A DNA stretch of 64,000 nt from Lentzea sp. NBRC 105346. GTDB taxonomy: Bacteria > Actinomycetota > Actinomycetes > Mycobacteriales > Pseudonocardiaceae. Location: assembly GCF_030269605.1 (NCBI RefSeq), contig NZ_BSTQ01000001.1, forward strand, positions 890,850 to 954,849. The letters run 5' to 3'. Within the stretch, counting starts at the first letter, position 1, and the number at the start of each line of letters is the position of its first letter. Position numbers and translations under genes: made by a program. A model generated the notes under the pieces. That model ran no database searches. It was not told the origin of the DNA and worked only from the letters and a program-made list of their open reading frames with translations. Of this stretch, positions 47,927 to 59,500 are shown piece after piece.

Positions 47927-47955
47927 CGTATACAGCCATTTCCGGAGCCAGGTAA
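47927..47955 (-). promoter_or_regulatory. Probable promoter of the NRPS operon
   Basis: On the minus strand TTACCT (47955-47950) and TATACG (47932-47927) are 17 bp apart, about 30 bp before the thioesterase ATG. The -35 match is weak. Site C lies just upstream of it. Confidence 0.4.
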
Positions 47956-47970
47956 CTATGCGGTTCTCGG

Positions 47971-47996
47971 GCGGTAATCCCGGTCTTTCTCACCGC
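47971..47996. promoter_or_regulatory. Copy of the GCGGTAAT operator (site C)
   Basis: GCGGTAAT at 47971-47978 is followed by CTCACCGC (47989-47996), an imperfect inverted copy with a 10 bp spacer. It lies between the thioesterase/NRPS operon and the divergent glycosyltransferase, and so could control both. Confidence 0.5.
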
Positions 47997-48002
47997 TAAC
48001 GT
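47997..48002 (+). promoter_or_regulatory. -10 box for a probably leaderless glycosyltransferase message
   Basis: TAACGT ends eight bases before the ATG at 48011. No ribosome binding site is present. The layout matches that of P450-4, again with an operator copy directly upstream. Confidence 0.35.
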
Positions 48003-48010
48003 TCTTACTC

Positions 48011-49276
48011 ATGCGGGTTCTGTTGATCGCGTATGGAACGCGTGGTGACGTGCAGCCGTACCTGGCGCTGGCGGCCGCCTTGCGCGCGGCCGGGCACAGA
48101 CCGGTGCTGGCGGCTCCGGCCCGGTACGAGCGGGCGGCGGCCTCGTTCGAGGTGCCGTTCGCGCCGCTGGACGACGGGTTGCTCGCGTTGCGGGACGAGC
48201 CGTTGTTCCGGCGAGCGGTGGGGCGCGGGATGCGGCCGGTGGCGGTGGCGCGGGCGGCCGCGAGGACGGCACGGGAGTCCATGCGCGCGGCGGCGTTGAT
48301 GTTGCGGGACGTCGCGAAGGCCGGCGCTGGCGGCGCGGATGTCGTTGTGCACCATCCCGGTCTGCAGTACGCGCCGCTCGTGGCGGAGAAGCTGGGCGTG
48401 CCGTCGGTGGTGGCGCCGTTGCAACCGGGGTGGGTACCGACATCGGAGTTCCGGGCGTTGCGTGGTCAGGGCGCGTCGTCGTGGCCGGGCTGGGCGAACC
48501 GGGCGAGCTACCGTGTGCTGTACCGGCTGGCGGCGTTGCCGCGCGGGCCGATTCGGAAGTGGCGGCAGGAGGTGCTCGGGCTGCCGCCCTCCTCCGGTCC
48601 GTACAACCCGCTGCTCCTGCCGGACGGTTCACCCGCGACCGTGCTGCAGGCGTACAGCCGTCACCTCTTTCCCTCCACTTCGGACAGTTCTCCTTCCGTG
48701 CACACCACCGGGTTCTGGTTTCTGCCCGCTCCCGCGTCGTGGACCCCACCTCCGCGGCTGACCGCGTTCCTCGAGGCCGGGCCGCCGCCGGTGTATCTCG
48801 GGTTCGGCAGCATGGTGGGCGCCGAGCCGGCGGCGACGGGACGGCTGGTGGCGGAGGCCGTGCGGCGCGCCGGGGTGCGTGCGGTGGTCGCCGCCGGGTG
48901 GGGTGGTGTGCAGATAACGTCGTCGTCGGAGCTGTACTTCGTCCCCGAGGTTCCGCACGCGTGGCTGTTCCCGCGGGTGGCGGCGATCGTCCACCACAGC
49001 GGTGGTGGTACGTCGGGTGCGGCGCTGGCGGCGGGACGTCCGCAGGTGTTGTGTCCGCACCTGTCCGACCAACCGTTGTGGGCCAACCGCATGCACGCCT
49101 TGGGTGTGGCGCCGTCGCCGCTGCCGTTTCGCAGGCTCACGGCAACCGCGCTGGCTTCGGCCATCCGTCGGGCGGTGGACGACCCGTCCATGGCCGCTGC
49201 CGCCGACGAGCTGGGCCGTCTGGTGCGGGCCGAGGACGGGACGTCCGCCGCGGTGTCGTTGATCGAGCGGTCCTAA
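48011..49276 (+). CDS. GT1-family glycosyltransferase
   Basis: A 421-residue GT-B glycosyltransferase of the antibiotic/sterol type (like GtfA/B/C). The N-terminal acceptor domain starts [20 protein letters not shown]. The C-terminal donor domain has VYLGFGSM, the [12 protein letters not shown] motif and [11 protein letters not shown] with the DQ pair that contacts the nucleotide sugar. It would attach a sugar to the finished or carrier-bound product, for example to an OH made by a P450 or to Tyr or Thr. No sugar-biosynthesis genes lie in the window. It converges on PKS1 with a 4 bp overlap. Confidence 0.93.
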   Translation: MRVLLIAYGTRGDVQPYLALAAALRAAGHRPVLAAPARYERAAASFEVPFAPLDDGLLALRDEPLFRRAVGRGMRPVAVARAAARTARESMRAAALMLRDVAKAGAGGADVVVHHPGLQYAPLVAEKLGVPSVVAPLQPGWVPTSEFRALRGQGASSWPGWANRASYRVLYRLAALPRGPIRKWRQEVLGLPPSSGPYNPLLLPDGSPATVLQAYSRHLFPSTSDSSPSVHTTGFWFLPAPASWTPPPRLTAFLEAGPPPVYLGFGSMVGAEPAATGRLVAEAVRRAGVRAVVAAGWGGVQITSSSELYFVPEVPHAWLFPRVAAIVHHSGGGTSGAALAAGRPQVLCPHLSDQPLWANRMHALGVAPSPLPFRRLTATALASAIRRAVDDPSMAAAADELGRLVRAEDGTSAAVSLIERS

Positions 49277-52200
49277 AGGGCCATCTCGGTGCGCAGGTAG
49301 CGGGCGACCTCGGCGGGGGTCGGGTAGTCGAACACCATGGTGGGCTGCAGTTGCAGTCCGGTGGCGGCGTCGAGCTTGTTGCGCAGTTCGAACGCGCTGA
49401 GCGAGTCGAACCCGAAGTCCATCAGTTCCGCGTCCGGATGGATCGCGTCCGTGTTGGTGTGTCCAAGCACCGCGGCAATCTCGGTTCGGACGAGTTCCAG
49501 CAGGACGTCCTCTTGGTCCTCTTCGGATAGTCCTTCGAGTCGTTCCGTTATGGTCGTTCCCGTTTCCTGTTTCTTCGCTTTGGCTTCCGGCAGATCGTCC
49601 AGCAGCGGCCGGGCGCGCAGTGCCGTGTAGCGGGGCGCGAAGAGGTCCCAGTCGACGTCGGCGACCGTCACGCGGGTCTCGCCGATCGCCTGCCTCAGTG
49701 CGGTGATCGCAAGGTCCGGGTCCATGGCTCGGAGGCCGGTCCTGCGGACCTCGTCGCCGCTTTCGGCCCCCATTCCGTCGCCGTCCCACAGCCCCCACGC
49801 GATCGACGTGGCCGGTTTGCCCTGGGCGCGACGACGTTCGGCGAGCGCGTCGAGGTGGGCGTTCGCCGCGCCGTACGCGGACTGCAGCGCACTGCCCCAG
49901 GTGCTCGCGACGGACGAGAACAGCACGAACGCCTCGACGTCTCCGGCGAGCTCGTCCAGGTGGTTCGCGCCTTCGACCTTGGCGGCTGCCATTTCTTTCA
50001 GGACCTGGTCGTTCGTGTCCTCGACCGAGACGGCGCGGTCGACGCCGGCCGCGTGGAACACCGCGGTCAACGGGTGGTCGGCCGGTACCGCTTCGAGCAC
50101 TCGTTGGACGGCTTCGCGGTCGCTGACGTCCGCCGCGACCGCGGTCGTCTTCACGCCGAGTTCGAGGTCCTCGCCTTTCCGGCTGACGAGGACGAGGTGG
50201 TCGATCCCTTCCTTCGCCAGCCACCGGGCGACGTGCCTGCCGACGCCGCCGGTGGCACCGGTGATGATCGCCGTGCCGTGTGGTTTCCAGGTGCCGTGGT
50301 GGCGCGGCGCTCGCACCAGCCGTCGTGCGAACGTCCCGTGGGGCCTGACGGCGACTTGGTCCTCTTCTTTCTGGAGTGCCTGCAAGAGTCGTTGCACGGA
50401 CTGGGGATCCGGGTCCTGTGGTACGTCGATGAGTCCGCCCCATCGTTGGGGCTGCTCAAGGCTGACGGTGAGTCCGGCGCCCCACACCTCGGCCTGGGCG
50501 GGATTCCTGGTGTCGTCGCCGGGTCCGGTGCTGACCGCGCCGCTGGTGACCAGCCACACCTGCGCGTCCGTTTTCCTTACCAGGTCGAGCGTTTTCGCGG
50601 TCGCTCCGGCCTCGTCGAGAGCCAGCAGCGACAGCACGCGTTCTGCTTGCGTGGGCAGGTCGTTCACGGTGACTCGCTTCACCGGCAACACCTCGGCGAT
50701 CGCGTCTCCCCACGTGCAGCCGCCTTCGGGTTCGACGAGCAGCCAGGTTCCTTCGTGGTTCTGCGGGGTTGCCGTTATCGGCTTCCACCGAACGTAGTAG
50801 CGCCAGCCGTCGACCGTGCTCTGGGCCTTGCGCTTGCGCTGCCACTTCTCCAGCAGCGGCAGCAGCGTTTCCAGCTCGTCCGGCTCGACGTCCAGCTTCC
50901 TGTGATCCCGGCTCGCGACGGCGTCCCAGAACCCGCTGTCCGGTTCCTCCTCGGCGTAGAGCCAGTAGTGCTCGCGCTGGAAGGCGTACGTCGGCAGGTC
51001 GACCTTCTTCCCTCTCGGGTAGAACGCGTCCCAGTCGAGATCCACGCCTCGCGTCACAAGCCGCGCCACCGCGTGCATCAGCGCTTCGGGCTCGCTCATG
51101 TTCTTGCGCTGCGCCGGAATCGCACCTTCGACCATGCCTGACAGCACGCCGTCCGGCCCGATCTCCAGGAAGGTGCAGTCGCCGGTTTTCGCCACGTTCT
51201 CTGTGAACCTGACCGTCCCGCGCACGTGGCCGACCCAGTATCCCGGGTCGGTGACGTCGCCCGTGGCGGCAATCGGAATCTTCGGCTCGTGGTACTCCAG
51301 TTTCTCCACGACGGCCCGGAACTCGTCGAGCATCGGTTCCATCAACGGCGAGTGGAACGCATGCGACACACTCAACCGCTTCGACTTCGCGAATCGTTCG
51401 GCAATGTCGAACGCCGTTCGCTCATCACCCGCGACCACCACCGCGTCCGGCCCATTGACAGCGGCGATCGACACTCCGTCGGTCAGATGCGGCAGAACCT
51501 CGTCCTCGGACGCCTGAATCGCGATCATCGCCCCACCCGAAGGCAACGCCTGCATCAACCGCGCCCGCTCACCCACGAGCGTGCACGCATCCTCCAACGA
51601 CAACACCCCGGCAACATGGGCAGCCGCAATCTCCCCGATCGAATGACCCACCAGATGGTCCGGCGTGACGCCCCATGACTCGACCAGCCGGTACAGCGCC
51701 ACCTCAAACGCGAAGATCGCCGGCTGCGCATGCCCGGTGTCATCCACCCCCAGGCCGTCAACCTCAAATCGCGACCACACCTCATCGAACGCGCCCGCGA
51801 ACACCGGGAACCGCTCCCCCAGCTCCCGCCCCATTCCAGCCCGCTGCGAACCCTGCCCAGTGAACAAGAACGCGAGCTTCCTCTTGGCCGCCACACCCTC
51901 GGCGACCACCTCGCCATCCACCAGCACGGCCCGGTGCTCGAACAACGACCGCGTTGTCACCAACGAGTACCCAATATCGACCGGGTCGCCCACCAACCCC
52001 CGCACCCGCTCAACCTGACCACGCAACGCCGCCTCAGACCTCGCCGACACCACCCACGGTACCGACTTATCCACAGACCGCCCAACGCCCCCGTTTTCCC
52101 CGTCCTCCACCACTAGACTCGAAACCGGGGAACCCCCCAGGGGGGAGAACGAGGTCCCCACTCCAATCGTCTCACGCCGGTCCGACAGTTCCGGATCCGA

Positions 52201-53592
52201 AATGAAGTTATCCACAGGACAATCTTCAAGAATCACGTGCGCGTTCGTCCCACTCACACCAAAGGACGACACAGCTGCACGGCGAGGCCGCTCTCCACTC
52301 GGCCACGGCCGGGCGGACGACAGCAGCGACACGGCGCCGGCCGACCAGTCCACGTGCGGCGACGGCGCGTCGATGTGCAGCGTGCGCGGCATGAGTCCAT
52401 TCCGCATCGCCATCACCATCTTGATCACCCCGGCGACCCCGGCCGCGGCCTGCGTATGACCGAAGTTGGACTTCAGCGACCCCAGCCACAACGGCGCCGA
52501 ACGATCCTGCCCATAGGTCGCGAGCAGGGCCTGCGCCTCGATGGGATCTCCGAGCGTGGTCCCGGTCCCATGCGCCTCGACCACGTCGACATCGGAAGCA
52601 GTCAGAACGGCATTCGACAATGCCGAACGGATCACCCGTTCCTGCGAAGGGCCGTTGGGTGCGGTCAACCCGTTCGAGGCACCGTCCTGGTTGACCGCGG
52701 ATCCACGCAGCACCGCGAGCACACGGTGCCCGAGCCGCCGTGCGTCGGACAGTTTCTCGACGACGAGCAGCCCGACGCCCTCGGACCACCCGGTCCCGTC
52801 CGCCGCGGCGGCGAAGGACTTGCACCGCCCGTCCGGGGCAAGTCCGCGCTGCCGGGAGAAGTCGATGAACGTGTGCGGCGTCGACATGACCGTCACACCA
52901 CCGGCGAGCGCGACGGAACACTCCCCGGACCGCAGCGCCTGCGCCGCCAGATGCAGTGCCACCAAAGAAGAAGAGCACGCGGTGTCGACGGTGACCGCCG
53001 GGCCTTCGAGCCCAAGCGCGTAGGCAACGCGGCCGGACACGATGCTGGGACTGTTGCCGGTCACGAGGTAGCCCTCGTAGCCGTCGGGGATCGTATGCAG
53101 CCGCAGCCCGTAGTCGTTGTACATGACGCCGGCGAACACGCCGGTCCGGCTGCCACGCATGGAGAGCGGGTCGATGCCCGCGTGCTCGAACGCCTCCCAG
53201 GCGACCTCGAGCAGCAGCCGCTGCTGTGGGTCCGCGGCGGTCGCCTCGCGCGGCGAGATGCCGAAGAACGCCGCGTCGAACCGCGCGGCGTCGTGCAGGA
53301 ACCCGCCCTCGGACGCGTAGCTGGTGCCGTGGTGATCGGGATCTGGGTGGAACAGCCCGTCGAGGTCCCAGCCGCGGTCGACAGGGAACCCGCTGATCGC
53401 ATCACGTTCGTCGGCGACGAACCGCCAGAGTTCCTCCGGCGACTGGACGCCGCCCGGGAAGCGGCACGCCATGCCGACGATCGCGATCGGCTCCTGCTCT
53501 CCGGACTCCACCTGCTTCAGCCGCTGCCGCGTGCGCTGCAGCTCCCCGGTGACCCGCGCCAGGTAGTCGCGAAGCTTCTGGGTGTCATCCAT
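49273..53592 (-). CDS. Type I polyketide synthase PKS1, KS-AT-KR-ACP
   Basis: A 1,439-residue single module. A coiled-coil docking helix (1-33) precedes the KS (about 36-450, DTACSSS, EAHGTGT and GHTQAAAG all intact). The AT follows (about 569-847) with GHSIGE and HAFH, the malonyl-CoA signature. The KR (about 1103-1300) has TGATGGVG and SAYGAANA; a Trp eight residues before the catalytic Tyr and no LDD motif indicate an A1-type KR (L-hydroxyl). The ACP Ser lies in GFDSLS near 1397. No DH, ER or TE is present. It would give a 3-hydroxyacyl chain for transfer to the first C domain of NRPS3. The start is the ATG at 53592, which overlaps the PKS2 stop by 8 bp; the upstream open frame is just PKS2 read in another phase. 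Confidence 0.94.
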   Translation of the reverse strand: MDDTQKLRDYLARVTGELQRTRQRLKQVESGEQEPIAIVGMACRFPGGVQSPEELWRFVADERDAISGFPVDRGWDLDGLFHPDPDHHGTSYASEGGFLHDAARFDAAFFGISPREATAADPQQRLLLEVAWEAFEHAGIDPLSMRGSRTGVFAGVMYNDYGLRLHTIPDGYEGYLVTGNSPSIVSGRVAYALGLEGPAVTVDTACSSSLVALHLAAQALRSGECSVALAGGVTVMSTPHTFIDFSRQRGLAPDGRCKSFAAAADGTGWSEGVGLLVVEKLSDARRLGHRVLAVLRGSAVNQDGASNGLTAPNGPSQERVIRSALSNAVLTASDVDVVEAHGTGTTLGDPIEAQALLATYGQDRSAPLWLGSLKSNFGHTQAAAGVAGVIKMVMAMRNGLMPRTLHIDAPSPHVDWSAGAVSLLSSARPWPSGERPRRAAVSSFGVSGTNAHVILEDCPVDNFISDPELSDRRETIGVGTSFSPLGGSPVSSLVVEDGENGGVGRSVDKSVPWVVSARSEAALRGQVERVRGLVGDPVDIGYSLVTTRSLFEHRAVLVDGEVVAEGVAAKRKLAFLFTGQGSQRAGMGRELGERFPVFAGAFDEVWSRFEVDGLGVDDTGHAQPAIFAFEVALYRLVESWGVTPDHLVGHSIGEIAAAHVAGVLSLEDACTLVGERARLMQALPSGGAMIAIQASEDEVLPHLTDGVSIAAVNGPDAVVVAGDERTAFDIAERFAKSKRLSVSHAFHSPLMEPMLDEFRAVVEKLEYHEPKIPIAATGDVTDPGYWVGHVRGTVRFTENVAKTGDCTFLEIGPDGVLSGMVEGAIPAQRKNMSEPEALMHAVARLVTRGVDLDWDAFYPRGKKVDLPTYAFQREHYWLYAEEEPDSGFWDAVASRDHRKLDVEPDELETLLPLLEKWQRKRKAQSTVDGWRYYVRWKPITATPQNHEGTWLLVEPEGGCTWGDAIAEVLPVKRVTVNDLPTQAERVLSLLALDEAGATAKTLDLVRKTDAQVWLVTSGAVSTGPGDDTRNPAQAEVWGAGLTVSLEQPQRWGGLIDVPQDPDPQSVQRLLQALQKEEDQVAVRPHGTFARRLVRAPRHHGTWKPHGTAIITGATGGVGRHVARWLAKEGIDHLVLVSRKGEDLELGVKTTAVAADVSDREAVQRVLEAVPADHPLTAVFHAAGVDRAVSVEDTNDQVLKEMAAAKVEGANHLDELAGDVEAFVLFSSVASTWGSALQSAYGAANAHLDALAERRRAQGKPATSIAWGLWDGDGMGAESGDEVRRTGLRAMDPDLAITALRQAIGETRVTVADVDWDLFAPRYTALRARPLLDDLPEAKAKKQETGTTITERLEGLSEEDQEDVLLELVRTEIAAVLGHTNTDAIHPDAELMDFGFDSLSAFELRNKLDAATGLQLQPTMVFDYPTPAEVARYLRTEMAL
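51325..52272 (-). repeat. Near-identical AT/linker repeat, copy 1
   Basis: It matches 56525-57472 at a constant 5,200 bp offset. By eye 51840-52203 is identical base for base. The 51,541-51,840 part differs only at scattered sites. Identity stops sharply at 52,272. It covers the AT domain and the KS-AT linker of PKS1. Confidence 0.85.
52067..52216 (-). repeat. In-frame palindromic element in the PKS1 KS-AT linker
   Basis: Bounded by direct repeats of CTGTGGATAA (minus strand) 141 bp apart. It contains the 13 bp palindrome CCCCCCAGGGGGG at 52133-52145. It adds about 47 codons between the KS end (NAHVILE) and the usual PWVVSA start of the linker. The inserted peptide ([12 protein letters not shown] and so on) is low-complexity. 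Confidence 0.55.
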
Positions 53593-56500
53593 CGAGGTCA
53601 ACTCCAAGCTGCTTGTCGATGAAGTCGAAGAGCTCGTCGTTCGTCGACGATCGCAGGTGCTCGGTGACGTCGTCCGCACTCAGTTCGTCCCCGGTGGCGA
53701 CCAGCGCCGTGAGCCGCGCCATGACCGTCGTGCGCACGGAGTCCCCCTGCGGCAACGCCTTCACCGCGGCTTCGAGCTTCCCGAGTTCGGCGAGCAACGC
53801 GTCGGCCGGCGCCCGTCCGGGTCCGCTCTGCGCGCGCAGGAACCGCGCCAGCGCGCCGGTTGTCGGGTGGTCGAACACGAGGGTGGTGGGCAGCCGCAGT
53901 CCGGTCGCCGCGCCGAGCCGGTTGCGCAGCTCGACGGCGGTGAGCGAGTCGAACCCGAGCTCGCGGAACGCCCGGTCGGGGTCGATCTCGGCCGCCGAAC
54001 GCCCGATCACGGTCGCGACGTGCCCGCTCACCAGGTTCAGCAACTCGGCGTCGGACAGGTCGACAACCCGCACCGCGTCCGCGGGCCGCTTCGGCCGCGT
54101 CCGGACGAGTCCCCGCAGCATCGGCGGGACCGTGTCGACCGCGCGCAGGTCCAGCCTCGCCGGCACCACAACGGGGTCGTTCGCCGCACAGGTGGCGTCG
54201 AACAGCGTGAGCCCATCCTTTTCGGACAGTGGTAGTAGCCCGCCGCGGCTGAGCCTGGCCCGGTCGCCGTCGCCCAGTTCGCCAGCCATGCCGAGGTCCC
54301 ACGCACCCCAGGCCAGCGACACACCGGGAAGTCCCTGTGCGCGCCGGTGTTCGGCCAACGCGTCGAGGTAGGCGTTCGCCGCAGCGTAGTTGCCCTGTCC
54401 AGCGCCGCCGACGATGCCGGAGATCGACGAGAACAACACGAACGCCTCGACGTCACCTGCCAGCTCGTGCAGGTTCCACGCTCCATCCACTTTGGAGCGG
54501 AACACGGTGTCGACACGTTCGGGCGTCATCGCCGTGACGACACCATCGTCGAGCACGCCAGCCGCGTGAATCACACCGGTCACCGGGTGTTCGGCGAACA
54601 CCGCGGCCAGCGCGTTCCGGTCCGCGACGTCGCATGCCACCGTCACGACCTCGACGTACTTCTCGAGCTCCGCCCGCAACGCCGGCGCGTCGCCGCGTCG
54701 GCTGACCAGCACGAGTTTGCGCACGTCGTGTTCTTGGGCGACGTGCCGCGCGATCACCGCGCCAAGCCCGCCGGTGCCACCGGTGATGAGCACCGTTCCG
54801 CTCAGCCGCGTGCCCGTCACCGTCGTCCGCGCCAGCCGCGCGACCCGCACTTCGCCGGCCCTCATCGCGACCTGCGGCTCGCCGATACCGACCGCGGCGG
54901 GCAGCATGCGCGCCGACTCCGGGCGCCCGTCGTCGTCGACCAGCACGATCCGGCCAGGGTTCTCGGTCTGCGCCGATCGCACCATGCCGCGCACGGCGGC
55001 GTGCGCGAGGTTGTCGTCGCGGGTCACCACGACCAGACGCGTGGTCGCGAACCGGTCGTCACCGAGCCACTCCCGCATCGTGGCGACCATGTCGTTGACC
55101 GCTTGCCGCGGATCCATAGTGGACGAAGCTCGGACGAGCACGACGTCCGGAATCTCCTTGATGTCGCCGAGGTTCGCGACCTCCACGACGTCCGCGACGC
55201 TGTCCGAGAGCCCGACATTCTCGCCACCGAGCACCGCCCAGCGTTCGGCGGACGCCTCAGCGGCAGCCTTTACCGGTGTCCAGTCCACCCGGAAGAGCGA
55301 GTCCGTGTTGCCGAACTGCTCCCGTGACACGGGCCGGGTGACCACGGAGGAAACGACCGCGACCGGCTGTCCCTGTGGGTCGGCCAGCTCCAACGACGCC
55401 GTGCCGTCGTCGCGAACCGACAGCCGCACCCGCACCGCGTTGCTCTGCCCGACGAGCTCGACGCCCTCCCAGGAGAACGGCATCACGACCTGGTCCTCGT
55501 GGCTCAGCGAACTGAACGCCAGCGTATGCAGTGCCGCGTCGAGCAACGCCGGGTGCACGCCGAACCCGTCGTGTCCCTCGGGCAACGCGACCTCGGCGAA
55601 GACGTCCGTTCCACGCCGCCACGCGGCCTTCAGCCCCTGGAACACGGGCCCGTACTCGTATCCCCGGTCGATCATCCGGTCGTAGATGTCGGCAACAGAC
55701 ACCTCTTCCGCGCCTGCGGGCGGCCACTCGGTCAGGTCGAACGCCGGGCTGATCCCTTCGGTCACCGTCCCGCTGGCGTGCCTGGTCCAGTCGCCGTCAT
55801 CACGCGCCGGCCGCGAGTGCACGGTGACGCTCCTCCTGCCGGCGTCGTCGGCGTCACCCACATTGACCTGCAGCTGCACGGCGTCTTTCAGCACGAGCGG
55901 CGCCTCGATCGTCAGGTCCTCAACACGCCCGCACCCGACGCGAGCCCCCGCCGCGATCGCCAGCTCGACGTACGCGGTGCCCGGCAACACCGCCGATCCG
56001 AGCACGGCGTGATCGGCCAGCCAAGGGTGAGTGGTGAGGGAAACCCTCCCGGTCAACACGATCCCGTCGCCGCCCGCGAGCGGCACCTCCGCGCCGAGCA
56101 GCGGGTGCCCGGCCGCACCAAGTCCAGCGGAGGTCACGTCACCCGTCGACGGTGCGTCCAGCCACAACCGCCTGCGCTCGAACGCATAAGTCGGCAGGTC
56201 GACCTTCTTCCCGCCACGGTAGAACGCCTCCCAGTCGAGGTCGACACCGCTGACCATGACCCGCGCCAACCCGGTAACCAGTGCCTCGTGCTCGCCCTTG
56301 CTCTTGCGCTGCAACGGAATCGCACCCTCGACCAGCGCCGACAGCACGCCGTCCGGTCCAATCTCCACGAACACGCAGTCGTTCAGGTTGCCCACGTTGT
56401 CCGCGAACCGCACGGTCTCCCGAACGTGCCGCACCCAGAATTCCGGGTCCGTCACATTCCCATCCGTGGCAATGGGAATCTTCGGCTGGTGGTACTCCAG

Positions 56501-59500
56501 CTTCTCCACGATGGCCCGGAAGTCGTCGAGCATCGGTTCCATCAACGGCGAGTGGAACGCATGCGACACACTCAACCGCTTCGACTTCGCGAACCGTTCG
56601 GCAATGTCGAACGCCGTTCGCTCATCACCCGCGATCACCACCGCGTCCGGACCATTCACCGCCGCAATCGACACCTGCTCGGTCAGATACGGCGTGACTT
56701 CATCCTCGGACGCCTGGATCGCGATCATCGCCCCGCCCGGCGGCAAGGCCTGCATCAACCGCGCCCGCTCACCCACGAGCGTGCACGCATCATCCAACGA
56801 CAACACCCCAGCAACATGGGCAGCCGCAATCTCCCCGATCGAATGACCCACCAGATGGTCCGGCGTGACGCCCCAAGACTCGACCAGCCGGTACAGCGCC
56901 ACCTCAAACGCGAAGATCGCCGGCTGCGCATGCCCAGTGTCATCCACCCCCAGACCGTCAACCTCAAACCGCGACCACACCTCATCAAACGCAGCCGCGA
57001 ACACCGGGAACCGCTCCCCCAGCTCCCGCCCCATTCCAGCCCGCTGCGAACCCTGCCCAGTGAACAAGAACGCGAGCTTCCTCTTGGCCGCCACACCCTC
57101 GGCGACCACCTCGCCATCCACCAGCACGGCCCGGTGCTCGAACAACGACCGCGTTGTCACCAACGAGTACCCAATATCGACCGGGTCGCCCACCAACCCC
57201 CGCACCCGCTCAACCTGACCACGCAACGCCGCCTCAGACCTCGCCGACACCACCCACGGTACCGACTTATCCACAGACCGCCCAACGCCCCCGTTTTCCC
57301 CGTCCTCCACCACTAGACTCGAAACCGGGGAACCCCCCAGGGGGGAGAACGAGGTCCCCACTCCAATCGTCTCACGCCGGTCCGACAGTTCCGGATCCGA
57401 AATGGAGTTATCCACAGGACAATCTTCAAGAATCACGTGCGCGTTCGTCCCACTCACACCAAAGGACGACACGCCGGCGCGCCAGGGCCGGTCGACCTCC
57501 GGCCACGGCCGCGGTGACGTCACGAGCTCTACCAACCCGGCGGACCAGTCGACGTGCGGCGTGGGCGTGTCGACATGCAGAGTGCGCGGCAGAACACCGT
57601 GCCGCATCGCCATCACCATCTTGATCACACCGGCGATACCCGCCGCCGCCTGCGTGTGACCGATGTTCGACTTCACCGAACCGAGCAACAACGGAGAAGT
57701 GCGATCCTGCCCATAGGTCGCCAGCAAGGCCTGGGCCTCGATCGGATCACCCAGCCGCGTTCCGGTCCCGTGCGCCTCCACCGCATCGACATCCGCAGCA
57801 GTCAGACCGGCGTTCGACAATGCCGAACGGATCACCCGTTCCTGCGACGGACCGTTCGGCGCGGTCAACCCGTTCGAGGCGCCGTCCTGGTTGACGGCCG
57901 ACCCTCGCAGCACCGCGAGCACCCGATGGCCGAGACGGCGAGCATCGGAGAGACGCGCCAGCACAACCATGCCGATGCCCTCACTCCACGCGGTGCCGTC
58001 GGCGGACGACGCGAACGCCTTGCACCGCGCGTCCGGTGCGAGACCGCGCTGACGCGAGAACTCGATGAACATGCCGGGCGTCGCCATCACGGTCACACCA
58101 CCGGCCAACGCCAGCGAACACTCGCCCGACCGCAACGCCTGCGCCGCCAGATGCAGTGCCACCAAAGAAGAAGAACAAGCCGTGTCAACCGAAACCGCAG
58201 GTCCCTCCAGACCCAGGGCGTAGGCAACGCGCCCCGACGCGACACTCGCCGTGTTGCCGGTCCCGAGGTAGCCCTCGACGTCGAGCGGCACCGATCCCAG
58301 CCGCGTCCCGTACTCCTGCGTGATCAGCCCCGCGAACACCCCGGTCCGGCTGCCGCGCAACGACGACGGCGCGATCCCGGCCCGTTCGAACGCCTCCCAC
58401 GACGTCTCAAGCAGCAGCCGCTGCTGCGGGTCCATCGCGATCGCTTCACGCCGGCTGATCCCGAAGAAGTCCGGGTCGAAGTCCGCGACGTCATCGATGA
58501 ACGACCCGTGCCGCACATAACTCGTGCCGCGGCGGTCGGGGTCCGGGTCGAACAGCCGCTCCAGATCCCAACCACGGTCCGCCGGGAACTCCGTCACGGT
58601 CTCGCCGCCCGAGTCGAGCAGCCGCCACAGGTCCTCCGGCGACCGCACGCCGCCGGGGAACCGGCACGCCATGCCGACGATGGCGATCGGCTCGTCGGGA
58701 GCCGCCGAGGTCACGACAACCTGTGCGGATGCCGGGCGTCCGCACAGTTCGGCATTGACGAACGCCGCTAGCGCGCTGGGCGTCGGGTGGTCGAACACTG
58801 CGGTGGTCGGCAGCTTCACACCGGTCGCGGCGCCGAGCCGGTTGCGCAGCTCGACGCCTGTCAGCGAGTCGAAGCCGAGAGCCTTGAACGCCAGTTCCGG
58901 GTCGATGCCGGAAGCCGAGCCGTGCCCGAGCACGGTCGCCGCGTGCCGGCACACGAGGTCGAGGACCGCGCGCCGCCGTTCGGTCTCCGGCAACGCGGCG
59001 AGCTCGTTGCCCGCGCCGGAATCGACAACCTTCCGCAACGCCGGCCGGACCAGACCCCGCAGCACGGTGGGAATGTCGTCGCGCGCGCGTAGTGAGGCGA
59101 AGTCGAGCCGTGCGGGCACCAGCAGCGGAAGATCAGCGGCCAGCGCGGCGTCGAACAGCTCCAGTACCTCGGCGGTGGTCAGCGCCTGGAGGCCGCCGCG
59201 GTTCAGCCTGGCCTTGTCGGTGTGACCGAGGTGGCCGGTCATGTCGCTGGCCTGGTCCCAGAATCCCCACGCGAGCGACACCGCCGGCAGCCCAGCCGCC
59301 CGCCGGTGCGCGGCGAGCGCGTCGACGAAGGCGTTCGCGGCCGCGTAGTTGCCCTGCCCCGGCGCGCCGACGACGCCCGAGACCGAGGAGAACAGCACGA
59401 ACGCCTCGAGGTCGCGCGTCAGCTCGTGCAGGTTCCACGCGGCGTCGATCTTCGGCCGGAACACGGCGTCCACCCGCTCGGGCGTGAGCGACTCGATCAC

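Noticed and set aside
53593-53679. Upstream ATG of the PKS1 frame
   Set aside because: It would lie within PKS2 coding sequence and encodes a Ser/Thr-rich stretch. The ATG at 53592 starts the typical docking helix.
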